From contig CBDCME010000073.1 of assembly GCA_965218865.1 (NCBI GenBank), positions 62,001-126,000 on the forward strand: a stretch of DNA of 64,000 bases. The letters run 5' to 3'. Every line of letters starts with the position of its first letter. Position 1 is the stretch's first letter. This DNA comes from CBDCME01 sp965218865. Lineage in GTDB: Bacteria; Pseudomonadota; Alphaproteobacteria; JAAXGF01. Position numbers and translations under genes: made by a program. Below are positions 8,436-17,087 of the stretch, one piece after another. The notes under the pieces were generated by a model. It was not told the DNA's origin and did not search any database. It saw nothing but the letters and a program-made list of their open reading frames with translations.

Positions 8436-8897
8436 ATGGCCAGACGTCCCGCCGATGCAAAGACCCGAGCCCTCAAGGAGCACGGCTGCCTGAACCCGCA
8501 CGCGGAGACGGTGCGCGACGAGCTGTTCCTGTCGAACGCGTTCTTCGACCCGCGCGATCTGCTCCAGGTGAAGTACGAGATGCTGCGCCGCGTGCGCGAG
8601 GACGGCGTGTCGGTGAGCCATGTCGCTGCGAGCTTCGGCGTCTCGCGCCCTACCTGGTATCAGGCGCAACGCGCCTGGGAGGCGGGCGGGCTGCCGGGAT
8701 TGCTGCCGGACCGGCCGGGACCGCGCCGGCCCCACAAGCTCAGCGACGAGGTGGTCGAGGCGTTGCAGGCGGCGAAGCGCGAACAGCCGGAGCTGACCGC
8801 CGCCGAGCTGGTCGAGCTGGTGCGCGACCGCTTCGGCATCTCGGTCCATCGCCGCAGCATCGACCGCGGCCTCACGCGGGGGAAAAAACGCCGATGA
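8436..8897 (+). CDS. Helix-turn-helix protein of the recombinase element
   Basis: The 153-residue protein has a helix-turn-helix at about residues 55-85 (REDGVSVSHVAASFGVSRPT, then WYQAQRAWEAGG), followed by LPDRPGPRRPHKLSDE and a second small helical domain (RDRFGISVHRRSIDRGL). This resembles the DNA-binding half of IS630/IS481-type transposases without a catalytic domain. Its stop overlaps the next start (ATGA at 8894-8897). It probably binds element DNA or regulates the recombinase; that role is inferred. Confidence 0.8.
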   Translation: MARRPADAKTRALKEHGCLNPHAETVRDELFLSNAFFDPRDLLQVKYEMLRRVREDGVSVSHVAASFGVSRPTWYQAQRAWEAGGLPGLLPDRPGPRRPHKLSDEVVEALQAAKREQPELTAAELVELVRDRFGISVHRRSIDRGLTRGKKRR

Positions 8898-9196
8898 TGC
8901 GCCGCCCGCCATGCGCCGCGCTCGCCGCGGCGGGGCATTCCGCCTACGGACAGGGCTACGAGCGGATGCGCCGTCATGCCGTCGAGCCCGGCGTCGCCCA
9001 CGACCGTCACGGACTTGCCGTGGTGGCGCTGCGCGGTGTCGCGGCCTGGCTGCACGCCTTCGCCGAGCTGCCCGTCGCGGCGGCTACCGTGTGCAGAGGC
9101 GGTACATCCGAGCCGCTGCCGGCCGAGACCGAGGGACCGGCGATCGACATTCTGTTGGCCATGCTAAACGTCCATATGATGAGGGAGTCGGCATGA
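8894..9196 (+). CDS. Unknown 100-aa protein, coupled to the recombinase
   Basis: ATG 8894 overlaps the preceding stop, and its own stop overlaps the recombinase start at 9193 (ATGA). The protein reads MMRRPPCAALAAAGHSAYGQ and continues with an alanine-rich helical region and a short tail. I do not recognise a family. The double overlap suggests that it is produced in fixed ratio with its neighbours and is a true component of the element, not a chance frame. Confidence 0.65.
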   Translation: MMRRPPCAALAAAGHSAYGQGYERMRRHAVEPGVAHDRHGLAVVALRGVAAWLHAFAELPVAAATVCRGGTSEPLPAETEGPAIDILLAMLNVHMMRESA

Positions 9197-11490
9197 ACAC
9201 CGCCCATCAGAAGATTGCCGCGAACCACCTGAGCCGTGATGCCTACCTGTACGTGCGTCAGTCCAGCCTGCGCCAGGTGTTCGACCATGGCGAGAGCACG
9301 CGCCGCCAGTACGCGCTACGCGAGCGGGCCGTGGCGCTGGGCTGGCCGACCGAGAGTATCGTCGTGATCGATAGCGATCTCGGCCTCTCCGGCGCTGACG
9401 TCGACCGCGAGGGATTCCGGCGCCTGGTCGCCGAGGTCGGCATGGGACGGGCGGGGATCGTGCTCGGGCTCGAGGTCAGTCGTCTCGCGCGCAATTCCAC
9501 CGACTGGCATCGGTTGCTCGAGATCTGCGCCGTGAGCGAGACGCTGATCCTCGACGAGGATGGCGTCTACGATCCCATCGACTTCAACGACAGGCTCCTG
9601 CTCGGCCTCAAGGGGACTATGTCGGAGGCGGAGCTGCACATGATGCGCGCCCGGCTGCGCGGCGGAGTGCTGAACGCGGCCAAGCGCGGGGAGTTGAAGA
9701 TTCCGCTGCCGGTGGGGCTGGTCTACAACCCGCTCAGCCAAGTGGTCCTCGACCCCGACCCGCAGGTGCAAAACAGCCTGCGGCTGCTGTTCGACACCTT
9801 CACCCGAACGGGAGCGGCGCGCGCGACAATGAAGCACTTCCTCGACGAGAATCTGCTGTTTCCGTACCGTCCTCCCGGCGGATGGCAGAAGGGCGAGCTG
9901 TATTGGAAGCCGCTGACGACCGGGCGGGTGCTGAACGTGCTGCACAACCCACGATATGCGGGCGCTTTCGCCTACGGACGCACCCGCTGCCGTCGGCGTC
10001 CCGGCGGCGGTGTCGAGTTGAAAGGCGTGGCACGTGAGGAATGGACGGTGCTGCTGCACGACGCGCACCCGGGCTATATCACCTGGGAGCGGTTCGAGGA
10101 GAATGAGCGCCAGCTCCGGGACAATGCGCAATCCTACGGCGCGCAGCGCCGCGGCCCCCCGCGCGAGGGGCCGGCGCTGCTGCAGGGCCTGGCTATCTGC
10201 GGCGTGTGCGGACGGAACATGGGGGTGCGCTACCACACGCGCAAAGGCGAGAAGTATCCCGACTACACGTGCGGGGATCGTGCAAGGTACGAGACAGCGG
10301 ACACCGGGTGTCAGAACATCTCCGGCGCCGCCATCGACCGGGCGGTCGGCGAACTGCTGGTGGAGCTGATGACACCGCTCACGCTGGACCTGGCGTTGCA
10401 GGTGCAGGATGAACTCGCCGCGCGCGCCGAGGAGGCCGATCTGTGGCGCGCTCAGCGCGTGCAGCGCGCCCGCGAGGAAGCGAACCTGGCGCGGCAGAGG
10501 TTCATGCAGGCCCATCCCGACAACCGGATGGTCGCCGATGTGCTGGAGGCGGAGTGGAACGCGAAGCTCCGAGCTCTGGACGAGGCACAGCACGAGCTTG
10601 AGCGCGGCCGTGCCGAACCGGGCCAGGGATTGGACGAACGGGAACGGCAACGGATTCTGGCGCTGGCCAGCGACTTTCCGCGTTTGTGGAACGATCCGGC
10701 GACGCCGCACCGGGAGCGCAAGCGGATGGCGCGGTTGCTGATCGAGGACGTGACGATCACCAAGGCTACGTGCAGCCTGGGGGTGCGTCTGCGCGGCGGC
10801 GCGACCCGCCAGCTCACCTGGACGCCGGCTCCACCTATCGGTAAGCGCTACGAGACCAGTGGCGAGGTGGTTGCCGAGGTCGACAGGCTGTTGGACGACC
10901 ACACCTATGGCGAAATCGCAGAGATCTTCAACGAGCGTGGACACCGAAGCGGACGGGGGCACGCCTTTACCCCGATGTTGGTAAGGGCGGTCCGACAGAA
11001 CTACGACCTCAAGACGCGCCGTGAGCGGCTGCGCGAACGTGGGTTGTTGACGACCAGCGAGGTGGCCAAGCGACTCGGGGTTTCGACCGATACAGTCAAC
11101 GCATGGCGGAAGGTCGGACTGCTGAGCGGACACGTCTACACCGACGGGGGTATCCACATGTTCGATATCCCCGCTCACCCCCCGCCGACCAAACAGCCGA
11201 GACGGGAGTTCTCACTGCGAATGCCGAAGTCCCGCTATCAGCAACTCCGCGCCCGAGGGCTGTTGACGGCCCGCGAGGCTGCCGAGCAACTCGGGGTTTC
11301 GATCGACACCGTCCACAGATGGTGCAAGGTCGGGCTTCTGCGCGGACGGGCCTGCTCCGATAGAGGCCATTGGCTGTTCGAAATTCCCGACCCCGCGCCG
11401 ACGAAACAATCGAGACGCGAGCTTTCAAAACGACATGCGATGCCCGGGCTTGCCGTCGCTGAGAATAATGAGGCGCAGTATGGAGGATAG
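9193..11490 (+). CDS. Large serine recombinase with duplicated C-terminal HTH
   Basis: The 765-residue protein starts at ATG 9193. The resolvase domain (about 15-165) shows AYLYVRQSS with the likely catalytic serine at residue 24, the SRLARN motif, and DGVYDP. The recombinase domain (about 175-300) has NPRYAGAFAYGR; a zinc ribbon follows (CGVCGRNM...CGDRARYETADTGC), then a coiled coil (about 400-490). Two tandem excisionase/MerR-like helix-turn-helix repeats are at the C-terminus (TTSEVAKRLGVSTDTVNAWR and TAREAAEQLGVSIDTVHRWC), an unusual addition. Its stop TAG ends on the first base of the right direct repeat. It presumably mobilises the element. Confidence 0.93.
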   Translation: MNTAHQKIAANHLSRDAYLYVRQSSLRQVFDHGESTRRQYALRERAVALGWPTESIVVIDSDLGLSGADVDREGFRRLVAEVGMGRAGIVLGLEVSRLARNSTDWHRLLEICAVSETLILDEDGVYDPIDFNDRLLLGLKGTMSEAELHMMRARLRGGVLNAAKRGELKIPLPVGLVYNPLSQVVLDPDPQVQNSLRLLFDTFTRTGAARATMKHFLDENLLFPYRPPGGWQKGELYWKPLTTGRVLNVLHNPRYAGAFAYGRTRCRRRPGGGVELKGVAREEWTVLLHDAHPGYITWERFEENERQLRDNAQSYGAQRRGPPREGPALLQGLAICGVCGRNMGVRYHTRKGEKYPDYTCGDRARYETADTGCQNISGAAIDRAVGELLVELMTPLTLDLALQVQDELAARAEEADLWRAQRVQRAREEANLARQRFMQAHPDNRMVADVLEAEWNAKLRALDEAQHELERGRAEPGQGLDERERQRILALASDFPRLWNDPATPHRERKRMARLLIEDVTITKATCSLGVRLRGGATRQLTWTPAPPIGKRYETSGEVVAEVDRLLDDHTYGEIAEIFNERGHRSGRGHAFTPMLVRAVRQNYDLKTRRERLRERGLLTTSEVAKRLGVSTDTVNAWRKVGLLSGHVYTDGGIHMFDIPAHPPPTKQPRREFSLRMPKSRYQQLRARGLLTAREAAEQLGVSIDTVHRWCKVGLLRGRACSDRGHWLFEIPDPAPTKQSRRELSKRHAMPGLAVAENNEAQYGG

Positions 11491-12197
11491 TTCTTGCGCT
11501 CGGGTGACCGGCGCCCGTCGTCTAGCGCCCCGCACGGACCGCATCTGGCCGCGCCGCCGAAGGCCGGCTCGCCGCATCCGACGCAGAGCCCCGCGGCCCG
11601 CCGCGCGGCGTAGTGCTGGCGCTCGGCCTCGCGGCGGGCGTCGCGGCAGAGTTCGCAGGTCGTGCCGCCCTCGACCGGGGGCCGGTGTCCGCAGCGCGTG
11701 CACAGGCCGGCGTCGAGGCGTTCACGGAGCCGCCGATTGCATTGCTCGCGCGCCATCCGGCGACGCTGCTCCGGGTCGCGCCCGCCATAGAGCTTGCCGG
11801 CGGCCTTGCCGCTGGCGTAGCGGGCGCGCTCGGACTCACGCCGCTTCCCGGCGCAGGGTTCGCAAAGGCTGTGCCCGGACGCGGGCGGCGCCTTCCCGCA
11901 CTTCGGGCACAGGTTCCCGGCGATACGCTCGGCGGTCTGCCGCCGGGAGTGTTCGCGTCCGTAGGACTGCGCCCTCTCCGCGTCCCTGCGCGGCTTGCCG
12001 GCGGTCCTGAGCCTCGCGTCGCGGGCGCGGCCGGCCTTGTTCCGCCTCTCGCCGCAGGGCGCGCACACGCGGCGGTCGGGTTCGGGCGGCCGCTTGCCGC
12101 ATCGCGGGCACAGGCCCTGGGCGATGCGCTCGGCGGTGCGGCGCCGGAATCGTTCGCGGTCGCGCGCGCGCGCCACCTCGGGGTCCCTATAAGCCAT
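11490..12197 (-). pseudogene. 5' fragment of a five-module zinc-ribbon protein gene
   Basis: ATG 12197 opens MAYRDPEVARARDRERFRRR. Four modules of the form C-x2-C-x10/11-C-x2-C follow (CPRC..CAPC, CPKC..CEPC, CTRC..CELC, CVGC..CGPC), separated by very basic alanine/arginine-rich helices. At ERKN the frame enters the serine-recombinase element. The fifth module and C-terminal domain are at 7577-7895. Proteins of this design occur in alphaproteobacterial accessory DNA; their function is unknown, and nucleic-acid binding is likely from the charge and zinc modules. Confidence 0.8.
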
Positions 12198-12283
12198 GTT
12201 CGGTGTCCTCCGTGTCAGGGTTCCAATCCGGACGAAGGACGCCCCGCCGGCGCCGGGCCGGCAGGACGTCCGGAGAACGCCGT

Positions 12284-12613
12284 TCAGCGCTGCTTGCGGT
12301 CGCAGAAAAGGCCTGTCGCGATATCGCCCCAGAGCTGGATACCGCCCCTGATGCGGAGACCCGTGCAGATGATGATCTCGGTACGCGCGGCCCGCAGCTT
12401 CTTCACCGCCTTCAATGACGCGATCGTGCGCTTCGCCTTGCGCCGGCCCTTCTTCGCGGGCTCGTCGCCGGGCCAGCGGCGACCGGCGCGCATGTCGCCG
12501 TCGGCCATGGCCCGATAGCGCTCGACGACGTAGCGCTCATCGGCCAGGCCGGGGCCGAACAGGTGCGTGAGAATGGTGGATGCGTTGCCGGGAACCGCGA
12601 TGGCTGCGTGCAT
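12284..12613 (-). CDS. Unknown 109-aa protein
   Basis: A good ribosome site (GAAGGAGA, 7 bases upstream) selects ATG 12613: MHAAIAVPGNASTILTHLFG. A basic stretch (KKGRRKAKRTIASLKAVKKL) occupies the middle, and the end is ATGLFCDRKQR. There is no recognisable domain. It precedes the zinc-ribbon gene on the same strand by 86 bases and so probably begins the same accessory cluster. It is the only gene of that cluster besides ssb that is not interrupted. Confidence 0.6.
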   Translation of the reverse strand: MHAAIAVPGNASTILTHLFGPGLADERYVVERYRAMADGDMRAGRRWPGDEPAKKGRRKAKRTIASLKAVKKLRAARTEIIICTGLRIRGGIQLWGDIATGLFCDRKQR

Positions 12614-12980
12614 GGCGCCGTCTCCTTCATGCCGGTGTCGGGGAACGGCGGCGATGCCCTCCCCCGGACATCCGACCACCGCCCCGCTCAGGGCCAAGCC
12701 CTTCCTCTCGACGGCGCAGGGCGAGTCGGTGGACGGTGGCATGGAGGCGCGGCGTCACGGTAGGCGGCGGCTCGTATCCGGCGCGCGGAATATGCCGGCC
12801 CGGTCCCAGCGCTTATCGGGTCCGGTTCCCCTCCGAATCGACCGTTACCGGCCGCGCGGTGAACGAACCGAGTCACGGCGTCCGCCGCCGAAGTCCTCCT
12901 ATTCGGCGGTCTCTGATCCGATCGATGCCGCCTCCGCAAGCGCCCGTCTGATGAAGGGGATCGGATGCATCTACCGCCTA
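12614..12980. other. Gap with no supported gene
   Basis: This GC-rich stretch upstream of the 109-aa gene has only arginine-rich frames that look non-coding on both strands. It presumably holds the promoter of the leftward accessory cluster and the insertion site of IS630 copy 1. Confidence 0.5.
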
Positions 12981-14149
12981 ATACCAACCGCCCTTAACAT
13001 TGACTTGTGCGATCCCACGCTCTGAGGCCGATGGACATGATCTTCCAAGGTCGGTTGGTCAGGTTGTTCCAGGCTTGGCAAGAGGCCTCGACGATGGCTT
13101 CATAGGAGTCGAAGACACGATTGGAGAGCCAGTTCTGGCGGAGGTATTGCCAGACATTTTCGGCGGGATTGAGCTCCGGGGACTTGGGTGGCAAAGGCAC
13201 GAGGGAGATGTTCTCCGGGATGCCGAGTTTGGCAGTGGTGTGCCATGCGGCTTGGTCGAGCAGCACGACGGCATGGGCGTTTGGGGCAACGGCCCGGCTG
13301 ATTTCCTCGAGATGCAGGTCCATGGCTTCAGTATTGGCGCGCGGCATGACCAGCGCCGCGCCCTCACCGCGCTCGGGGCAGATGGCGCCGAAGAGATACG
13401 CCGAAGAGGTCCGTAGGTCCTTGACCTGGCGCGGGCGCGATCCCTTTGGGGCCCACTGGCGCACCAGGCTGTTCTTCTGGCCGACGCGCATTTCATCTTG
13501 AAACCAAACCTCGATGGGCGTGTCCGGTGGCTGTGCCGCTACGATTTTTGCCAAGTGTTCGGGAAAACTTTTTTTAAATTCCTCCTGTGCCCGCGCATCC
13601 TGGCCGACGTGGCGCGGGCGCGCGGAAATATGCGAGAACCCGAGCGCGGCCAGCAGCTTGCCGACGCTCCGCTCGTGATAGTCCACGCCGAAGCGCGTTC
13701 GGATCAGTTGCTTGAGATCGATGCAGCGCCAGCGCACGACCCCATCCCGTTCGGGATCGGGACCGGCCTCGATAGCCCGCGAAAGCGCCGCCATTTGCGA
13801 CGGCGTCAACCGACGCAACGCCCCGTTCGGCTTGCGGTCGATCAGACCGGCCGGACCTCCCGCGTTGAACCGGTGAACCCAGTCCCGCAACGTCTGCCGA
13901 TCCATGCCGCCAATACCCGCCGCGCACGCTCGATCCATCCCATCGTAGATGGCCGCCATCGACAAAAGCCGTCGCGCCTGGTTCCCATCATCGCTCCGTG
14001 CCGCAAGAACACGGACTCTTTCAGCATCAAAGTCGTTTCGCAAAGGAATCGTTGGCATTGAACACACTCCCTTGTTGCCAACAACCTTGAATCACACAAA
14101 ACCTAGCGTGTAAACCTTTGCGCGAGTCAAACTCGCGGGCGGTTGGTAT
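12981..14149 (-). mobile_element. IS630-family insertion sequence, copy 1
   Basis: It is bounded by inverted ends ATACCAACCGCCC (12981) and GGGCGGTTGGTAT (14149), the TA-containing ends expected for IS630. It is 1169 bp long. A second copy of 1170 bp, in opposite orientation, lies at 34707-35876. Confidence 0.9.
12994..14058 (-). CDS. IS630-family transposase (intact copy)
   Basis: The 354-residue DDE transposase starts at ATG 14058 after a clear ribosome site (AAGGGAG). It has an N-terminal helix-turn-helix region (about 20-110) and a DDE domain with WFQDEMRVGQKNS (first Asp), VVLLDQAAWHTT (second Asp) and LPPKSPELNPAENVWQYLR (final Glu). The A7 tract in the codons around EEFKKSFPEHL keeps the frame open, in contrast to copy 2 where it is A8. 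Length and motifs are normal for the family. Confidence 0.95.
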   Translation of the reverse strand: MPTIPLRNDFDAERVRVLAARSDDGNQARRLLSMAAIYDGMDRACAAGIGGMDRQTLRDWVHRFNAGGPAGLIDRKPNGALRRLTPSQMAALSRAIEAGPDPERDGVVRWRCIDLKQLIRTRFGVDYHERSVGKLLAALGFSHISARPRHVGQDARAQEEFKKSFPEHLAKIVAAQPPDTPIEVWFQDEMRVGQKNSLVRQWAPKGSRPRQVKDLRTSSAYLFGAICPERGEGAALVMPRANTEAMDLHLEEISRAVAPNAHAVVLLDQAAWHTTAKLGIPENISLVPLPPKSPELNPAENVWQYLRQNWLSNRVFDSYEAIVEASCQAWNNLTNRPWKIMSIGLRAWDRTSQC

Positions 14150-14490
14150 AAATAACGCCTTTTCATCGAAATGACGCCTTTTCACCGCCTGTAGACGGAT
14201 TCGATCAGCAGTTTTGAGAGGTTGAGAGGACGCAACTTCAGCGTTCCGAGCCGTTCGACCTCCGTGCGCCTACGATCGGATCCGGCTCATTGCTCGGAGA
14301 ACGCGACGGATGCTTGGCCTTGCCTCACGCGCACGACCGTCCGGACGCGCGCATGATTTCGCTCCCTCATGGGTCCACAGTGGGTCCACGCGCCAAATTT
14401 GGGAGTTCAGCTGTACGCTTCCAGCGAAGCTGACGAAGACATCGGCCGGGCAGACAATGGGAGTGTTCGCGTTTTCTGACGGTAGCCGGA
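14150..14490. other. Gap between IS630 copy 1 and the restriction locus
   Basis: No convincing gene is present. A short tandem pair of TGGGTCCAC units occurs near 14368-14388. The sequence probably contains the downstream boundary of the restriction-modification island. Confidence 0.45.
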
Positions 14491-15429
14491 CTAAGGACTG
14501 CCGGGTAGGTCCCAGTCCTTGGGCCGCGGATCGCCAGTTTGATAGAATTGCCGAACCAGCTTCACGAACTGCAAGAAATCCTTGTTTTCTTGCGTGAGGC
14601 GGTTGCACGTCGCCCAATCGACCTCAAGCCTCTCACGCGCAGGGATCAGGATCTGGCTTTCTGCCGGGTTCTCGGCGTCAATTTGGATCAGTCCGATACC
14701 ATGCAATGAGAAAAACATTCGAAGCTCTTTCATCGTGTCAGTGCCCTCGACATCCACCGCCACCAGGTAGCCAAAATTTGCCCACGACGAGTTCGATACC
14801 GCCTGAAAAAAGGCCTCTCGGAGGTTGGAACGGTTCAAGAGTATTTTCACCTCGAACGACCAGAGTTTAGTCTTCTTATCCGCGTACTCCTTGACCGCGC
14901 CTTTAATTTCTTGATTCCAGTCGGCCGTCAGGTTCTCCATGCCGACAAGGTCCGGATAGAGCCACTTGTTGCCTTTGGGGCCCTGCTTGTTCGACGACTT
15001 CTTATCATCGATATGCTTCGAGTAAATCTGAAGCTCAGACCGTAGGTACTCGGAAAGTAGGGGATACAGATCTCTTTCCTTTAGCGATGCTCCCCCTGGG
15101 ACGAAGTTAACATTTGTACCAGCTTCTTCCGCTTCGGTGATTTCATCTTTGTCCGTCTTAGCCGTCCAGTAGTATTGGCGCGGGCGGCTTTCGGTCGTCT
15201 TGACCTCAGGATTGCGCTTCTGGAGCGTCGGGCGTTGCGAGCCGATCTCCGCCACAATTTGCTGCACGAGATCGGTGTCGGTCTTGATGACGGTGCTATT
15301 TGCCTTCTTCTCCTGGCATTCGGCCGGGAAATTCTCGAAGATCCATTGAGCGATCTGGCGCGCAGTGGATTTCTGCTCCGGATTTCTAGCCAGGTAATCA
15401 ACAACCGTTTTCGCCAGGTTCAAGCTCAT
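14491..15429 (-). CDS. HrgA-like protein: HARE-HTH plus PD-(D/E)XK nuclease domain
   Basis: The 312-residue protein opens with a HARE-HTH-type winged helix (about 1-80: SLNLAKTVVDYLARNPEQKS, then TARQIAQWIFENFP). The second half looks like a restriction-endonuclease fold: YPDLVGM (D160), WSFEVKILL (E193, K195) and SNLREAFFQAVSNSSWANFG. This two-domain design matches COG2958/HrgA proteins, which are often found next to restriction systems. It is the last gene of the minus-strand type I locus and appears intact. It may supply a separate nuclease activity or recognise modified DNA; neither is shown by sequence alone. Confidence 0.75.
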   Translation of the reverse strand: MSLNLAKTVVDYLARNPEQKSTARQIAQWIFENFPAECQEKKANSTVIKTDTDLVQQIVAEIGSQRPTLQKRNPEVKTTESRPRQYYWTAKTDKDEITEAEEAGTNVNFVPGGASLKERDLYPLLSEYLRSELQIYSKHIDDKKSSNKQGPKGNKWLYPDLVGMENLTADWNQEIKGAVKEYADKKTKLWSFEVKILLNRSNLREAFFQAVSNSSWANFGYLVAVDVEGTDTMKELRMFFSLHGIGLIQIDAENPAESQILIPARERLEVDWATCNRLTQENKDFLQFVKLVRQFYQTGDPRPKDWDLPGSP

Positions 15430-15599
15430 GGAAGCGCCTCCCTACTCCGGTCTGCCGACGGGCAGTAAGCCGTGTTCTGGTCAATTACGGGGTATTTGTC
15501 AGACACCGGCGTTCATCGGAAGGTCGTAGTTCATTGGCTTGAAAACACCCATAACGATCTCATCCGCGTCGTCGATCGGGTTTAGTTCAACTTCAACAC

Positions 15600-17087
15600 C
15601 TACCGTGTCTCCAATCCGGCCAGAACCTCGCGGAAGCTGTTGAGGCCCGCTTCTAGGTTCTCGATGATCTCTTCGGCGAGGTCGTCGGGCTCAGGCAGGT
15701 TGTCCAGATCCGTCAGGCTCTTGTCCTTGAGCCAGAAGATGTCGAGGCCGGTCTTGTCGCGCGCTCTGAGTTCCTTATAATTGTAGCTCCGCCAACGGCC
15801 TTCCGGTGAGTCCGTCTCGTTCCAGGTCGCCTTGCGCTCGTGCCGGTTTTGCGGCTTATAGCAGTTGACGAAATCTGACAGGTCCTCGAAGCGCATCGGC
15901 TTCTTCTTCAGAGTGTGGTGAATATTGGTGCGGTAGTCGTAGTACCAGACCAGCTTGGTCCAGGGTTTCGGGCTGGCTTCGTGGTTATCGAAGAAGATCA
16001 CATTGGCCTTGACCCCTTGCCTATAGAACACGCCGGTTGGCAGGCGCAGGATGGTGTGCAGGTCTGTGTTCTCCAACAGCTTCCTTCGGATAGTTTCCCC
16101 GGCACCGCCCTCAAATAGCACGTTGTCCGGCACGACGACGGCGGCCCGACCGGTGGTCTTGAGCATCGTGCGAATGTGCTGCACGAAATTGAGCTGCTTG
16201 TTGGATGTCGTCGCCCAGAAGTCCTGACGGTTGTAGGTCAGGTCGTCCTTTTCCTGTTCGCCCTCCTTGTTCGTGAAGCTCATGGAACTCTTCTTGCCGA
16301 AGGGCGGATTTGCGAGCACATAGTCAAAGCGCTTGCCGGCATCTGCCACAAGCGAATCATTCGGCGATATGGGTGCGCCGCCGTCGATCTCACCGATATT
16401 GTGCAAGAACATGTTCATCAGGCACAGCCGGCGCGTGTTGGCGACAATCTCGTTGCCGTGAAACGCCTGGTGCTTCAGGAACGCCTTTTGCTCCCTGTCG
16501 AGATTGAAGTTGTCCGGGTTGGTGATGAAGTCGTAAGCCGCAAGAAAGAATCCCCCTGTGCCGCAGGCCGGGTCGGCGATGAGTGTGCCCGGTTCGGGTC
16601 GCACGCATTTGACCATGGCCCGGATGAGAGCGCGCGGCGTGAAATACTGGCCGGCGCCGGATTTGGTGTCTTCGGCGTTCCTCTCCAGCAGGTTCTCATA
16701 GATGTCGCCCTTGATGTCGGCGCCCATGGTGACCCACTCGGTGTCGTCGACCATGTCGATGAGGCGATAAAGCTTTGCCGGGTCCTGGATCTTGTTCTGG
16801 GCCTTCGTGAAGATTTGTCCCAGCATGCCCTGCTTGGTGCCAAGTTCGCGAAGCAGCGCGACGTAGCGGCCTTCGAGCTCTGCACCCTTCTTCGACTTCA
16901 GAGTTTGCCAGTCGTATTCGGCGGGAATTCCGACATCGCGGTCGTAAGGCGGTTTGGCGTACTCGTCGGCCATCTTGAGGAAGATCAAATAGGTGAGCTG
17001 CTCAAGGTAGTCCCCATAGCCTACCCCGTCATCGCGCAGGGTGGTGCAGAAGCTCCAGACTTTGGAGACGATTGGGGCAGTGTTCAT
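15600..17087 (-). CDS. hsdM: Type I restriction-modification methyltransferase HsdM
   Basis: This 495-residue N6-adenine methyltransferase subunit has the HsdM N-terminal helical domain (about 8-130), the S-adenosylmethionine motif I ADPACGTGGFF (about 171-181) and the catalytic motif IV NPPF (about 260-263). The segment SGAGQYFTPRALIRAM is typical. Its start overlaps the end of hsdS (ATG 17087, hsdS stop at 17084). With HsdS it would form the M2S methyltransferase. It appears fully intact, although the restriction subunit is broken. Confidence 0.95.
   Translation of the reverse strand: MNTAPIVSKVWSFCTTLRDDGVGYGDYLEQLTYLIFLKMADEYAKPPYDRDVGIPAEYDWQTLKSKKGAELEGRYVALLRELGTKQGMLGQIFTKAQNKIQDPAKLYRLIDMVDDTEWVTMGADIKGDIYENLLERNAEDTKSGAGQYFTPRALIRAMVKCVRPEPGTLIADPACGTGGFFLAAYDFITNPDNFNLDREQKAFLKHQAFHGNEIVANTRRLCLMNMFLHNIGEIDGGAPISPNDSLVADAGKRFDYVLANPPFGKKSSMSFTNKEGEQEKDDLTYNRQDFWATTSNKQLNFVQHIRTMLKTTGRAAVVVPDNVLFEGGAGETIRRKLLENTDLHTILRLPTGVFYRQGVKANVIFFDNHEASPKPWTKLVWYYDYRTNIHHTLKKKPMRFEDLSDFVNCYKPQNRHERKATWNETDSPEGRWRSYNYKELRARDKTGLDIFWLKDKSLTDLDNLPEPDDLAEEIIENLEAGLNSFREVLAGLETR

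Larger units (their letters stand above)
7896..11489 (+). mobile_element. Four-gene serine-recombinase mobile element
   Basis: This 3.6-kb segment interrupts the zinc-ribbon gene exactly and is flanked by a 7-bp direct repeat, GTTCTTG (7889-7895 and 11490-11496). It carries a DUF5372-like gene, a helix-turn-helix gene, an unknown 100-aa gene and a large serine recombinase, all on the plus strand. The last three overlap by ATGA, so they form one translationally coupled unit. Removing it restores the reading frame of the target gene, which fixes its borders well. Confidence 0.85.

Noticed and set aside
9316..11178. 620-codon minus-strand frame
   Set aside because: It is the antisense shadow of the serine recombinase gene in high-GC DNA.
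11613..12518. 301-codon plus-strand frame
   Set aside because: Antisense to the zinc-ribbon gene and the 109-aa gene, which have family-like motifs and ribosome sites on the minus strand.
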